22,982 nt of DNA, from the NCBI GenBank assembly GCA_041476545.1, contig JBGOTP010000030.1, positions 1-22,982 on the forward strand, written 5' to 3'. Shown piece after piece: positions 6,576 to 13,267 of the stretch (its first letter is position 1; the number at the start of each line of letters is the position of its first letter). The position numbers and the translations under genes are program-made. The stretch comes from JBGOTP01 sp041476545. GTDB lineage: Bacteria > Acidobacteriota > Vicinamibacteria > Vicinamibacterales > CAVVIG01. Below the pieces are notes generated by a model. It did no database searches. It saw only the letters and a list, made by a program, of their open reading frames with translations, and was not told the origin of the DNA.

Positions 6576-7633
6576 CACTCGCCCGGCCGCTTGTCTTCCG
6601 GCCACTGGATCTGCGACAGCTCCTGCATCGAGATCAGCGTGTCTTCCGCTTCCTCGAACAGCACCATCGGATCCATCAGCGTGCGCATCGTCTCGAGCAG
6701 CGAGTCGAACATATGGATGCGCACCAGCCGGCACTGGTTGACCGGGTCGTCATTGAAGTGCTGATGCCACAGGAAATGATCGACGACGATGAGATCGCCC
6801 TTCTTCCAGCGGTGGTGCTCGCCCTGGTCCGGCGCGATGCCGAGGAAGCTGTGGCCGTCGCCCTCGACGACGTAGAGGAACGCCTCGCCCGGGTGGCGGT
6901 GCAGCGATTGCGTCTTGCCCGGCGCGAACTGGATCATCACTTGGGTCAAGCCCGACGCCTCGTTGCCGATCGCGCGGTCGTTGAGGAACTTGGTGCGCGT
7001 ACCTCGCGGCGTGGCGAGGATCTCCTGCTCGTCGTAGGGAGTGTGGATGCGGCCCGATCGGCGCTTCTTTGTCTCCTGCGCGAGGCGGCGGAGACGCCGG
7101 GAGTAGGGATCGTCGCCCGGGTTGCCGCCGGAGAACTTCGGACGCGGTGGGAGCCCGGCGAACGGCTCGTGGCCGGCATCCTCGATGAGGCTCATACCCA
7201 GCGTCCACAGCGTGGGCTCCGATGAGTAGCTCATGAACCGGCCGGGCCGGTCGCGTCCGTTGCCATGGCGGTGCCAGCTCCACGCGGGGATGTGGATCGC
7301 ATCCCATGCCTTCCAGTCGTAGCGCACGCCATCGACCTCGGTCCAGCCGCTGCCCTCGACCATGAAGAGGACCGCGTCCCAGGAGTGGCGGTGGATGGTG
7401 GTGGTGGTTCCCGGATCGACCTCGTGCACCAGGGCATCCAGGCAGCGGGTGGGGCGGTCGCCGTCCCAGCCCATGTAAACGCCGGTGCGAAGCCCGCGCG
7501 CCGTGGGCACGAGCGTCACATCCTCCTCGCGGATCACGGTCTGGCGATAGTTGCGCCACTCGTCGAGGAACTCGGCGCGGCGCTTTTTCTGAATGTGATA
7601 GTGGGTGGTGACGGTCTGCGTCTTGGTAGACAT
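6575..7633 (-). CDS. Double-cupin protein, gentisate 1,2-dioxygenase-like
   Basis: 352 aa, no signal peptide, so cytoplasmic. Two cupin modules are clear. Cupin 1 (~75-125) has 'IHRHSWDAVLFMVEGSGW' and 'IPAWSWHRHGN', giving metal ligands near H81, H83 and H121. Cupin 2 (~235-290) has 'LHRHPGEAFLYVVEGDGHSF' and 'VDHFLWHQHFN'. This bicupin layout is shared by ring-cleaving dioxygenases such as gentisate and 1-hydroxy-2-naphthoate dioxygenases, which bind Fe(II); other bicupins are non-catalytic, so the substrate stays open. The ATG at 7633 lacks a Shine-Dalgarno. The start is 28 nt from that of the divergent substrate-binding protein. Coupled downstream to the AAA+ gene. Confidence 0.82.
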   Translation of the reverse strand: MSTKTQTVTTHYHIQKKRRAEFLDEWRNYRQTVIREEDVTLVPTARGLRTGVYMGWDGDRPTRCLDALVHEVDPGTTTTIHRHSWDAVLFMVEGSGWTEVDGVRYDWKAWDAIHIPAWSWHRHGNGRDRPGRFMSYSSEPTLWTLGMSLIEDAGHEPFAGLPPRPKFSGGNPGDDPYSRRLRRLAQETKKRRSGRIHTPYDEQEILATPRGTRTKFLNDRAIGNEASGLTQVMIQFAPGKTQSLHRHPGEAFLYVVEGDGHSFLGIAPDQGEHHRWKKGDLIVVDHFLWHQHFNDDPVNQCRLVRIHMFDSLLETMRTLMDPMVLFEEAEDTLISMQELSQIQWPEDKRPGE

Positions 7634-7661
7634 GGGTGAAGGAGACGAATAAACATACACC

Positions 7662-8717
7662 ATGCTCAAGCTGGCGCCCGGCCTGCTGTGCTTCCTGCTG
7701 GTGCCTGCCGTCCTGGCGCAGGGCCCTGGACTCCGCTCGGGCCAAGGTCCAGCGAACAACGACGACATCTTCCGTTATCGCGGCGCCGACCGCGACGGCC
7801 GGCTCGTCGACGGCGCGAAGCGCGAGGGCCGCGTCGTCCTCTACACGTCGCTCGCGCCGACGGAGTCCGCGCCGCTCGCCGGCGCATTCGAGAAGAAGTA
7901 CGGCGTCAAGGTGGAGCTCTGGCGCGCCCTGTCGAACGAGGTGGTGCGACGCGTGATCACCGAGGCACAGGCCAGGCGGCATTCCGTGGACGTGATCGAG
8001 ACCAACGGCCCGGAGATGGAGATGCTGGCGCGCGAGAAACTGCTTGGCGAGTTCTATTCGCCGCACCTCGTGGACCTTCCGGCCGCGGCCATTCCCGCAC
8101 ACCGCGCCTGGTTTCCGGATCGCATTGACTTCTTCGTCGTGGGATATAACACGACCAGGGTGCAGCGCTCCGAGATCCCGGCGACGTATGAAGGCTTCGC
8201 GGATCCGAAGTGGAAGGGGCGCATCGGGCTGGAAGCCACCGACGCCGAGTGGATGGCAACCCTCATGAAGACGTGGGGTACCGACAAGGGCATGGATTAC
8301 TTCCGCAAGCTCTCGGCGCTGAAGCCGGACCTGCGCCAGGGCCACGTGCTGCTCGCCACGCTGGTGGCCGCGGGCGAGGTGCAGGTCGGGCTCAGCATGT
8401 ACAGCAGCAACATCGTGGCGCTCAAGCGCAAGGGCGCGCCGATCGACTTCGTGCCGGTGCAGCCCGTGGTCGCACGCCCGCAGGGAATCAGCGTGGCGAA
8501 GAACGCGCCGCATCCGTACGCCGCGCTGCTGTTTGCCGACTACGTGCTGTCGCCGGAAGGGCAAGAGCTGTTCGAATCGCTGGGCCGCGTTCCCGCGAGC
8601 ACCCGTGTGAGGAGCGCGCTCGACAATTTTCCATTCACGATGATCGATCCCGCCACGGTGCTCGACGAGTCGGAGAAATGGGAGAAGGTCTGGAACGGCT
8701 TCTTCCTGAAGAAGTAG
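7662..8717 (+). CDS. Iron-type ABC transporter substrate-binding protein
   Basis: 351 aa, complete. An N-terminal signal peptide (MLKLAPGLLCFLLVPAVLA) fixes the start at 7662. The mature protein contains 'AKREGRVVLYTSLAPTESAP', 'AFEKKYGVKVELWRA', 'RRHSVDVIETNGPEME', 'VVGYNTTRV' and 'PKWKGRIGLEATDAEW', the pattern of COG1840 Fe(III)-binding proteins (AfuA/FbpA-like, type II periplasmic fold). The usual ligand-binding tyrosine pair is not evident; only one Tyr (SMYSSN) is in that area, so ferric iron binding is uncertain. It is a close paralogue of the partial gene at the left edge. No permease or ATPase is next to it; instead a sulfite dehydrogenase starts 10 nt downstream. Confidence 0.88.
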   Translation: MLKLAPGLLCFLLVPAVLAQGPGLRSGQGPANNDDIFRYRGADRDGRLVDGAKREGRVVLYTSLAPTESAPLAGAFEKKYGVKVELWRALSNEVVRRVITEAQARRHSVDVIETNGPEMEMLAREKLLGEFYSPHLVDLPAAAIPAHRAWFPDRIDFFVVGYNTTRVQRSEIPATYEGFADPKWKGRIGLEATDAEWMATLMKTWGTDKGMDYFRKLSALKPDLRQGHVLLATLVAAGEVQVGLSMYSSNIVALKRKGAPIDFVPVQPVVARPQGISVAKNAPHPYAALLFADYVLSPEGQELFESLGRVPASTRVRSALDNFPFTMIDPATVLDESEKWEKVWNGFFLKK

Positions 8718-8727
8718 CAGTTCGACC

Positions 8728-10107
8728 ATGGACATTCCTCGCCGACAGTTCATGTTTCTGGCGCTCGGCGCCTTGCTTCGCGCCGACGATCGCCCGAAGC
8801 GCGACCTGGTGACGCTGTCGGCCAGACCTGAAGACCTGGAGATGCCGCTTTCCGGGTTCGCGGACTACACCACGCCAATCGATCGCTTCTTCGTTCGGAC
8901 ACACGTCGCTGTGCCAACGGTCAATCTGGCCTCATGGCGGCTGCAGGTAGAGGGTGAGGTCACCGCGCCGCTTACGCTCACCATGCAGGACATTAAAGGC
9001 CTGCCGTCCGTCGAGCTCGTGGCCGTCGTCGAATGCGCCGGCAACGGGCGGCGGTTCTACGATCCGCCAGTTCCAGGCGTGCAATGGGGTAATGGCGCCG
9101 TCGGTAACGGACGCTGGCGCGGGGTGCGTTTACCAGACGTCCTGAGGAAAGCGGGAATCAAGGACTCAGCTCGGGAAGTCCTGTTGAACGGCGCGGATGT
9201 GCCAGTCGGAACGATGCCGGACTTCGAGCGATCGATCCCGATCAAGAAGGCGCTCGATGCCAACACACTCCTCGCGTACGACATGAACGGTGAGCAGCTT
9301 CCCGTGAAGCATGGCTTCCCGCTTCGGGCAATCGTCCCTGGTTGGGCCGGTGATTCGTGGACGAAGTGGATCACGTCGATCCGCGTGCTCGATCGAGAAC
9401 ACGATGGGTTCTGGATGAAGCGCGCGTATCGACATCCTGGAAAGCCGGTTGCGCCCGGAACACCGATCGCGCCCGAACGGATGCAACCTGTCACGAGCCT
9501 GCGAGTGAAGAGCGTGATTGCCGCGCCCGCCGACGGCGAGTTTCTTCTCGTTGGCAAGCCGGTCGTCATTCGAGGTACGGCGTGGAGCGGCGATGCCGGT
9601 CCCGTCGACGCGGTGGACGTGAGCGTCGACGGCGGTCGCCGATGGCGCCCGGCGACGCTGCACCGCGATCAGCGCACTCAGTTCGGCTGGCGTCAGTGGG
9701 AGTTCAACTGGACGCCGTCTCAGGACGCGTACTACACGCTTCTGGCGCGAGCCCGTGACACAGCCGGTAACATCCAGCCATTGGATCAGGAGTGGAATCC
9801 TTCCGGCTATGCGTGGAATGTCGTCCCGCGTGTGAGGATCAACGTCGTACGGGAGTTGCCCGGCGATCGTGCGCCAGCGGGGGCTCCGCCAGCGGCCTCC
9901 GTGACCGCTGTCGCGCAGCCCGCCTCGTTCAGGAGCAGCTGCGGCGTCTGCCATGAAGATGACCTCATCCGACAGCAGCGTCTTACGCGAGCCGACTGGG
10001 ATCGCGAGATCGACAAGATGATCGGCTGGGGCGCGAGGCTGAGAGACGAAGATCGCGCGGGGTTCCTCGATTATCTGTCAGGCAATTTCGGTCCCCGCCC
10101 ACGTTGA
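8728..10107 (+). CDS. Sulfite dehydrogenase (SorA/SoxC-like molybdoenzyme) with fused heme c domain
   Basis: 459 aa. A Tat signal (MDIPRRQFMFLALGALL) suits a periplasmic molybdenum-cofactor enzyme loaded in the cytoplasm. The sulfite-oxidase domain (~40-240) has the molybdenum-ligating Cys103 in 'VVECAGNGRRF', and 'KHGFPLRAIVPGWAGDSWTKW' of the cofactor-binding region. A Mo-oxidoreductase dimerisation (Ig-like) domain follows (~255-370, 'VDAVDVSVDGGRRWRPATL'). The last ~55 residues carry one heme c motif, CGVCH at 405-409, with Met431 as likely sixth ligand. Catalytic and electron-accepting functions (SorA and SorB in Starkeya) thus sit on one chain. It would oxidise sulfite to sulfate and pass electrons to a periplasmic cytochrome; other S-oxide substrates cannot be excluded. 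Confidence 0.88.
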   Translation: MDIPRRQFMFLALGALLRADDRPKRDLVTLSARPEDLEMPLSGFADYTTPIDRFFVRTHVAVPTVNLASWRLQVEGEVTAPLTLTMQDIKGLPSVELVAVVECAGNGRRFYDPPVPGVQWGNGAVGNGRWRGVRLPDVLRKAGIKDSAREVLLNGADVPVGTMPDFERSIPIKKALDANTLLAYDMNGEQLPVKHGFPLRAIVPGWAGDSWTKWITSIRVLDREHDGFWMKRAYRHPGKPVAPGTPIAPERMQPVTSLRVKSVIAAPADGEFLLVGKPVVIRGTAWSGDAGPVDAVDVSVDGGRRWRPATLHRDQRTQFGWRQWEFNWTPSQDAYYTLLARARDTAGNIQPLDQEWNPSGYAWNVVPRVRINVVRELPGDRAPAGAPPAASVTAVAQPASFRSSCGVCHEDDLIRQQRLTRADWDREIDKMIGWGARLRDEDRAGFLDYLSGNFGPRPR

Positions 10108-10122
10108 GTGGCAGGCGGGACC
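10090..10122. terminator. Stem-loop across the sulfite dehydrogenase stop codon
   Basis: GGTCCCCGCC (10090-10099) can pair with GGCGGGACC (10114-10122) with one bulged C and a ~14-nt loop containing the TGA. There is no T-run after it, so it is at best a weak or Rho-assisted terminator between convergent genes. Confidence 0.3.
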
Positions 10123-10149
10123 TGCTGCGCGTGCGCCGCTTCGATGTTT

Positions 10150-10255
10150 TCACTTCACGGTCGACACGTCGAGCGCGGGGAACGGAGTTTTCTCGGGCGG
10201 CACGACGGCCATCCAGTCGTGGATCTGCGCGAACAACGCAACGCCGTCCGCTAGT
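10150..10255 (-). other. Short coding-like tail beyond the stop of the 284-aa gene
   Basis: In the +2 frame relative to the upstream gene (10251-11105), the minus strand reads '...ELADGVALFAQIHDWMAVV' and then 'PPEKTPFPALDVSTVK' to a TGA at 10152-10150. It reads like a genuine C-terminus but has no clear start. It could be the frameshifted end of the upstream gene, a gene remnant, or chance. The rest of the 143-bp gap to the sulfite dehydrogenase shows nothing else. Confidence 0.25.
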
Positions 10256-11105
10256 TCCTGTTCTGATCCGTCAGCAACATGTGCTCTGAACTCTTCTCGC
10301 CCTCGTGACACGCGGCCTCCCAGAACTCGTAGTTGGGCTTCCGCTTTTCCGCGGCGCGCATCGTCCAGGGCCGGGTGAACACGGTCGAATCGTCGATCGT
10401 CATTTCGTAGTTCATCGTGTCGGCGTCGACAAACGTCAGGCGTTCCGTGACGTGCGCGTGCTCGCTGAGGAAATCACCGACGACGCTCAGCCGCCCTTTC
10501 CCGTTCATGCTGGTCGTATCGATGACGAGCGTGTTGCCCTCCCAGTGCCCGCGCGCGTCTCCCATCCACAGCTTGACGGCCGAGCCGACATGCGGCCGGC
10601 CGTCGAGAGGAACGACACGGTACGCGTGATAGTCGTCCCAGACGAACACGACGGATGCCGGAGCCTGGATGATTTGAAATGGCGACGGCAGCATGGCGAG
10701 TCGTGGCGCGATCGACAAGAGACATCTGCTCTGCGTGTCGATCTGCTCAGGTCGCGTCGCGTGCTCCCACGCGGACGACTGCCGTTCCTGAAGGGCGGCG
10801 GCCCAGGGCTGATACGGCACACGGCCGTCCGGTGGGTCGACGATGCGGCTGGGGTTGCGTACGGGCGGTCCGCCGAGGCGCTGCGCGAAATCATCTCCAC
10901 CCGTCATCGGGTTCGTCAGCGAGAACACGCCACCGAGGACGGCACTCCAGATGCCCTGCACGTCCGGCTGCCCGTCCGACAGACGCGCCGGCTGCCACGC
11001 CGAGATGCTCGGAGACTGAGCGCGGGGCGTTTGCTGTTCCTGCCCGAACAGAGGAACCGCCAGCAACAAGAGCGCGGCGCCAATCCGGAGACACCATGAG
11101 GTCAT
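10251..11105 (-). CDS. Secreted protein of an acidobacterial-type 'DGQPDVQGIW' family, function unknown
   Basis: 284 aa. Signal peptide 'LRIGAALLLLAVPLFGQE' then a proline/glutamine linker and 'ARLSDGQPDVQGIW', an N-terminal signature I associate with many secreted hypothetical proteins of soil Acidobacteriota. Later landmarks are 'WDDYHAYRVVPLDGRPH', 'GHWEGNTLVIDTTSMNG', 'HVTERLTFVDADTMNYEMTID' and 'YEFWEAACHEGEKSSEHML'. No catalytic motif is recognised. AAGGAG lies 9 nt before the ATG at 11105. It follows the gene at 11152-11691 by 46 nt on the same strand, so the two may share a transcript. A coding-like tail in another frame follows the stop. Confidence 0.75.
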   Translation of the reverse strand: MTSWCLRIGAALLLLAVPLFGQEQQTPRAQSPSISAWQPARLSDGQPDVQGIWSAVLGGVFSLTNPMTGGDDFAQRLGGPPVRNPSRIVDPPDGRVPYQPWAAALQERQSSAWEHATRPEQIDTQSRCLLSIAPRLAMLPSPFQIIQAPASVVFVWDDYHAYRVVPLDGRPHVGSAVKLWMGDARGHWEGNTLVIDTTSMNGKGRLSVVGDFLSEHAHVTERLTFVDADTMNYEMTIDDSTVFTRPWTMRAAEKRKPNYEFWEAACHEGEKSSEHMLLTDQNRN

Positions 11106-11151
11106 GTGAGAGGCTCCTTCTCCGAGATGGAAGACGACGGTGCGTGAAGTG

Positions 11152-11691
11152 TCATTTCTCCACGGTGATCGGATCGCCGGTCTTGTGCTCGTTGATCTGA
11201 TACCGCAGGAACTGATGAACGGCGTTCAGCGCTTCCGTGTTCGCCGTGGTGATCCGAACCACTCCACCACGTTCGGTTGGTTCGAACGTGTACGTGATCT
11301 GAGCCTTGAGGCGCTGCATCGTCGCCACGCCCGGCGGCATTTCGCTGTGCGTGAGGAATGGCGCCTGAAAATCCCCCCGGCCAAACGCGTGCGCGATCTG
11401 GTTGAGGTGCGTTCGAATCTGCTCACGCGTCATCTGATCCGCCGCGTCGTTGGCACTGAGGGCAATCGCTCCGCCATTTGTAGCTAGTGTGAAATGGTGC
11501 GTGGCCGCGTCCTGGTCGAAGCCCATGGCCATCTGGCCATGTTGCTTCATCTCAACGTCTTTCTTCATCTGCGCGAGATGTTCCTCGTGGGTCATTCCGG
11601 GAGGCATGCCGAAATGCTGAGCACTGGCGGCGGCCACGACGGAGAGACTGACGAGCGTGAACGCCGTAGTGAGTCGCATTCGTGGTGTCAT
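11152..11691 (-). CDS. Small secreted protein of unknown function
   Basis: 179 aa. Signal peptide (to ~residue 25, VVAAASAQ), then a His/Met-rich segment ('HFGMPPGMTHEEHLAQMKK', 'VEMKQHGQMAMGFDQDAATHHF') that could bind a metal, and a compact domain with 'DQMTREQIRTHLNQIAHAFGRGDF', 'PPGVATMQRLKAQITYTFE' and C-terminal 'LRYQINEHKTGD'. It resembles exported hypothetical proteins seen repeatedly in soil Acidobacteriota; no biochemical role is known to me. The gene lacks a Shine-Dalgarno and its likely -10 is 7 nt upstream of the ATG, suggesting a leaderless mRNA. Confidence 0.75.
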   Translation of the reverse strand: MTPRMRLTTAFTLVSLSVVAAASAQHFGMPPGMTHEEHLAQMKKDVEMKQHGQMAMGFDQDAATHHFTLATNGGAIALSANDAADQMTREQIRTHLNQIAHAFGRGDFQAPFLTHSEMPPGVATMQRLKAQITYTFEPTERGGVVRITTANTEALNAVHQFLRYQINEHKTGDPITVEK

Positions 11692-11697
11692 GGAAAG

Positions 11698-11703
11698 ATT
11701 CTA
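11698..11703 (-). promoter_or_regulatory. -10 element next to the start codon (leaderless transcript)
   Basis: On the minus strand TAGAAT ends 6 nt before the ATG at 11691 (TAGAAT-CTTTCC-ATG). Transcription would begin at or next to the A of the start codon. The same hexamer occurs at 12565-12560 and 21441-21446, upstream of other genes. Confidence 0.4.
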
Positions 11704-11739
11704 GACCATGGAACCAACGTGCTGTCGCCGTGGACAGTT

Positions 11740-11868
11740 CTAACCCCGAACTTCAACTTCTGACTTCTGGCTTCCCGATCTTCCGCCCAGGAAGCCGGTG
11801 AGCGCGACGATCATCCAGAAGCCAAGCGCCAGCAGTCCCGCCGCCAGCGCGCGGACGGCACGCACCAC
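11740..11868 (-). CDS. Possible small single-pass membrane protein
   Basis: A 42-codon frame from tandem GTG codons (11868, 11865) to a TAG. It encodes a basic start, one hydrophobic stretch 'ALAAGLLALGFWMIVALTGF' and a polar tail 'GRSGSQKSEVEVRG' that is itself the translation of a heptamer repeat. It lies 41 nt downstream of the DUF1326 gene on the same strand. There is no clear ribosome-binding site; it could be a real micropeptide or chance. Confidence 0.25.
   Translation of the reverse strand: MVRAVRALAAGLLALGFWMIVALTGFLGGRSGSQKSEVEVRG
11750..11776. repeat. Short degenerate heptamer repeat
   Basis: ACTTCA-ACTTCTG-ACTTCTG-GCTTCCC: two exact ACTTCTG units flanked by decayed ones, in the intergenic space between two minus-strand genes. 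Confidence 0.5.
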
Positions 11869-11909
11869 ACACCACTCGGATATTTCACAGCGGGAGGGCG
11901 TGCCCGCAC

Positions 11910-12521
11910 TCAGCGATCCGATCGATAGTCGAAGTCTGCCGCGAAGCCGCACCGCCCGTGAACCTCCCAACGGAGGGCGCCGTCGTTGACGCGCATGACC
12001 TCGGTTTTCAGCTCATCACCTGGATGGTCGTGCCCCGGAATCCCGCACGAGACCGCGAGATCTGACGGCACCAGCGTACCGCCGCGCACAACCACGTGGT
12101 CGCCGGCGCGCATGAACCACCGGCGTGGCGCGTGGTCCAGCGAGATCCTGGCCCGTCTGACCGCGTAGACCTCGCCAATGGCGGCAGCATAGTTGCGAAG
12201 CGTGGTGCCGCCGGCTTGGCCGAGAAAGATCTCCGTCAGGGCAGCGTGCTGGTCGTCGGTGGCGGTCTCGTCGACGTAGAGGCACACTCGCCACGGCTTT
12301 CCCGCCTCGCGATCGGCATAGGAGCCGGCGAGCACGACGGAGAGCCCCGGGAGCGGAACGAGGCCACGTTCACCCTCGACAATCCGCCAGGACAAGGCGA
12401 AGTCGCACACGCCATAGCTGGAGCCGGTGGTCAGCTTCTGTCCGCCCTGCCGCCGACACGGACAGATCGCCTCACAGTTACACGCCTCGAAGTACGTGCC
12501 TGATACCCGCCAGTCAGCCAT
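11910..12521 (-). CDS. DUF1326 domain protein
   Basis: 203 aa, no signal peptide. The cysteine cluster 'FEACNCEAICPC' (C14, C16, C20, C22) near the N-terminus and the closing 'GRCGFAADFDY' identify DUF1326. The family has no assigned function; the cysteines could hold a metal. Many DUF1326 genes sit beside a DUF2182 membrane protein, which is absent here; only a possible 42-aa single-pass peptide follows. A GGGGGA ribosome-binding site precedes the ATG at 12521, and a TAGAAT hexamer at 12565-12560 could give it its own promoter, although it lies on the same strand as, and 75 nt after, the multiheme operon. Confidence 0.85.
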   Translation of the reverse strand: MADWRVSGTYFEACNCEAICPCRRQGGQKLTTGSSYGVCDFALSWRIVEGERGLVPLPGLSVVLAGSYADREAGKPWRVCLYVDETATDDQHAALTEIFLGQAGGTTLRNYAAAIGEVYAVRRARISLDHAPRRWFMRAGDHVVVRGGTLVPSDLAVSCGIPGHDHPGDELKTEVMRVNDGALRWEVHGRCGFAADFDYRSDR

Positions 12522-12559
12522 CAGAGTCCCCCGTGGGCTTGATTCAAAGCGATACGTTG

Positions 12560-12565
12560 ATTCTA
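12560..12565 (-). promoter_or_regulatory. Putative -10 element of the DUF1326 gene
   Basis: TAGAAT on the minus strand, 38 nt before the ATG at 12521, in the 75-nt gap after the multiheme operon. No matching -35 is visible. Confidence 0.3.
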
Positions 12566-12596
12566 ATGGCGAGCGTGGCGCAAAAGGCCCATCCGT

Positions 12597-13241
12597 TCAC
12601 GCGTCCGCGCCACGCCGAACCAGCCGGTAGCGCCGGCTGAGCACGAAGAGCGTACACGCCAGCGCTGTAGCCAGGGCGAGCGCGATGCGCACGATGGCTA
12701 CGCCGCCGGTGGCCGCCGGTTCGGGGGCGCTCGCCGAGGAGGCGGTCTCGACCACCCCGCCTGGCGATTCGAACATGGTTGCTGCCACGATTCCGGGCGG
12801 CGCCGCCTCGTCCCCCGCCGCAGGTGCGGTGGTGGCGCCGCCGCCCGCGACGAGCAGCACCCGCACGCCGCTTTCGGCCGGCATGGCGAATGTCTCGCTC
12901 TCGAGGCGCTCGCCGTCGACCACGGCTGACGCATGTATCTGTGACCCGACAGGGAGGTGGGCGAACTGCGCCCGACCGTCTGCGCCTGTGGTGGCGACCT
13001 CGACTTTCCCGCCGAGCACTTCGGCCTGCACGCTCTGGCCGCCCAGGTTGCCTGAGAACCCACCCTGGACGATGCGCACCGTGAGCGTGCCTGGCGGCAG
13101 GGCACCGTCGCGCAGCGGCATACCGGCGGCGCGCACCATGTGCGACGCGGCGTTGTCGGTCGACAAAGGCGGCGGCACCGCCTGCGCGGCGGCGATGCCG
13201 GGAACCATGACTCCAATCACCAGGATGCTCATCAGTCGCAT
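12597..13241 (-). CDS. Exported membrane-anchored protein with carboxypeptidase-regulatory-like fold
   Basis: 214 aa. ATG at 13241 is supported by GGAG six nt upstream; a start at 13271 would run into the barrel gene. A signal peptide (MRLMSILVIGVMVPGIAAAQ) leads to one Ig-like domain of the carboxypeptidase-regulatory/CNA-B kind: 'LPPGTLTVRIVQGGFSGNL', 'VEVATTGADGRAQFAHLPVG', 'GERLESETFAMP'. A Pro/Ala/Gly-rich linker is followed by one transmembrane helix ('VRIALALATALACTLFVL') and a basic tail (SRRYRLVRR), so the domain faces the periplasm and is tethered to the inner membrane. Last gene of the multiheme operon, 26 nt after the barrel gene. A scaffolding role for the cytochromes is a guess. 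Confidence 0.72.
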   Translation of the reverse strand: MRLMSILVIGVMVPGIAAAQAVPPPLSTDNAASHMVRAAGMPLRDGALPPGTLTVRIVQGGFSGNLGGQSVQAEVLGGKVEVATTGADGRAQFAHLPVGSQIHASAVVDGERLESETFAMPAESGVRVLLVAGGGATTAPAAGDEAAPPGIVAATMFESPGGVVETASSASAPEPAATGGVAIVRIALALATALACTLFVLSRRYRLVRRGADA

Positions 13242-13267
13242 AGAGTGCTCCGTCCAAGTGTGCTGCT

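Noticed and set aside
6750..8753. A 667-codon open frame on the minus strand.
   Set aside because: It is antisense or out of frame to the bicupin and substrate-binding protein genes, both of which have clear families; the long opening is a by-product of high GC.
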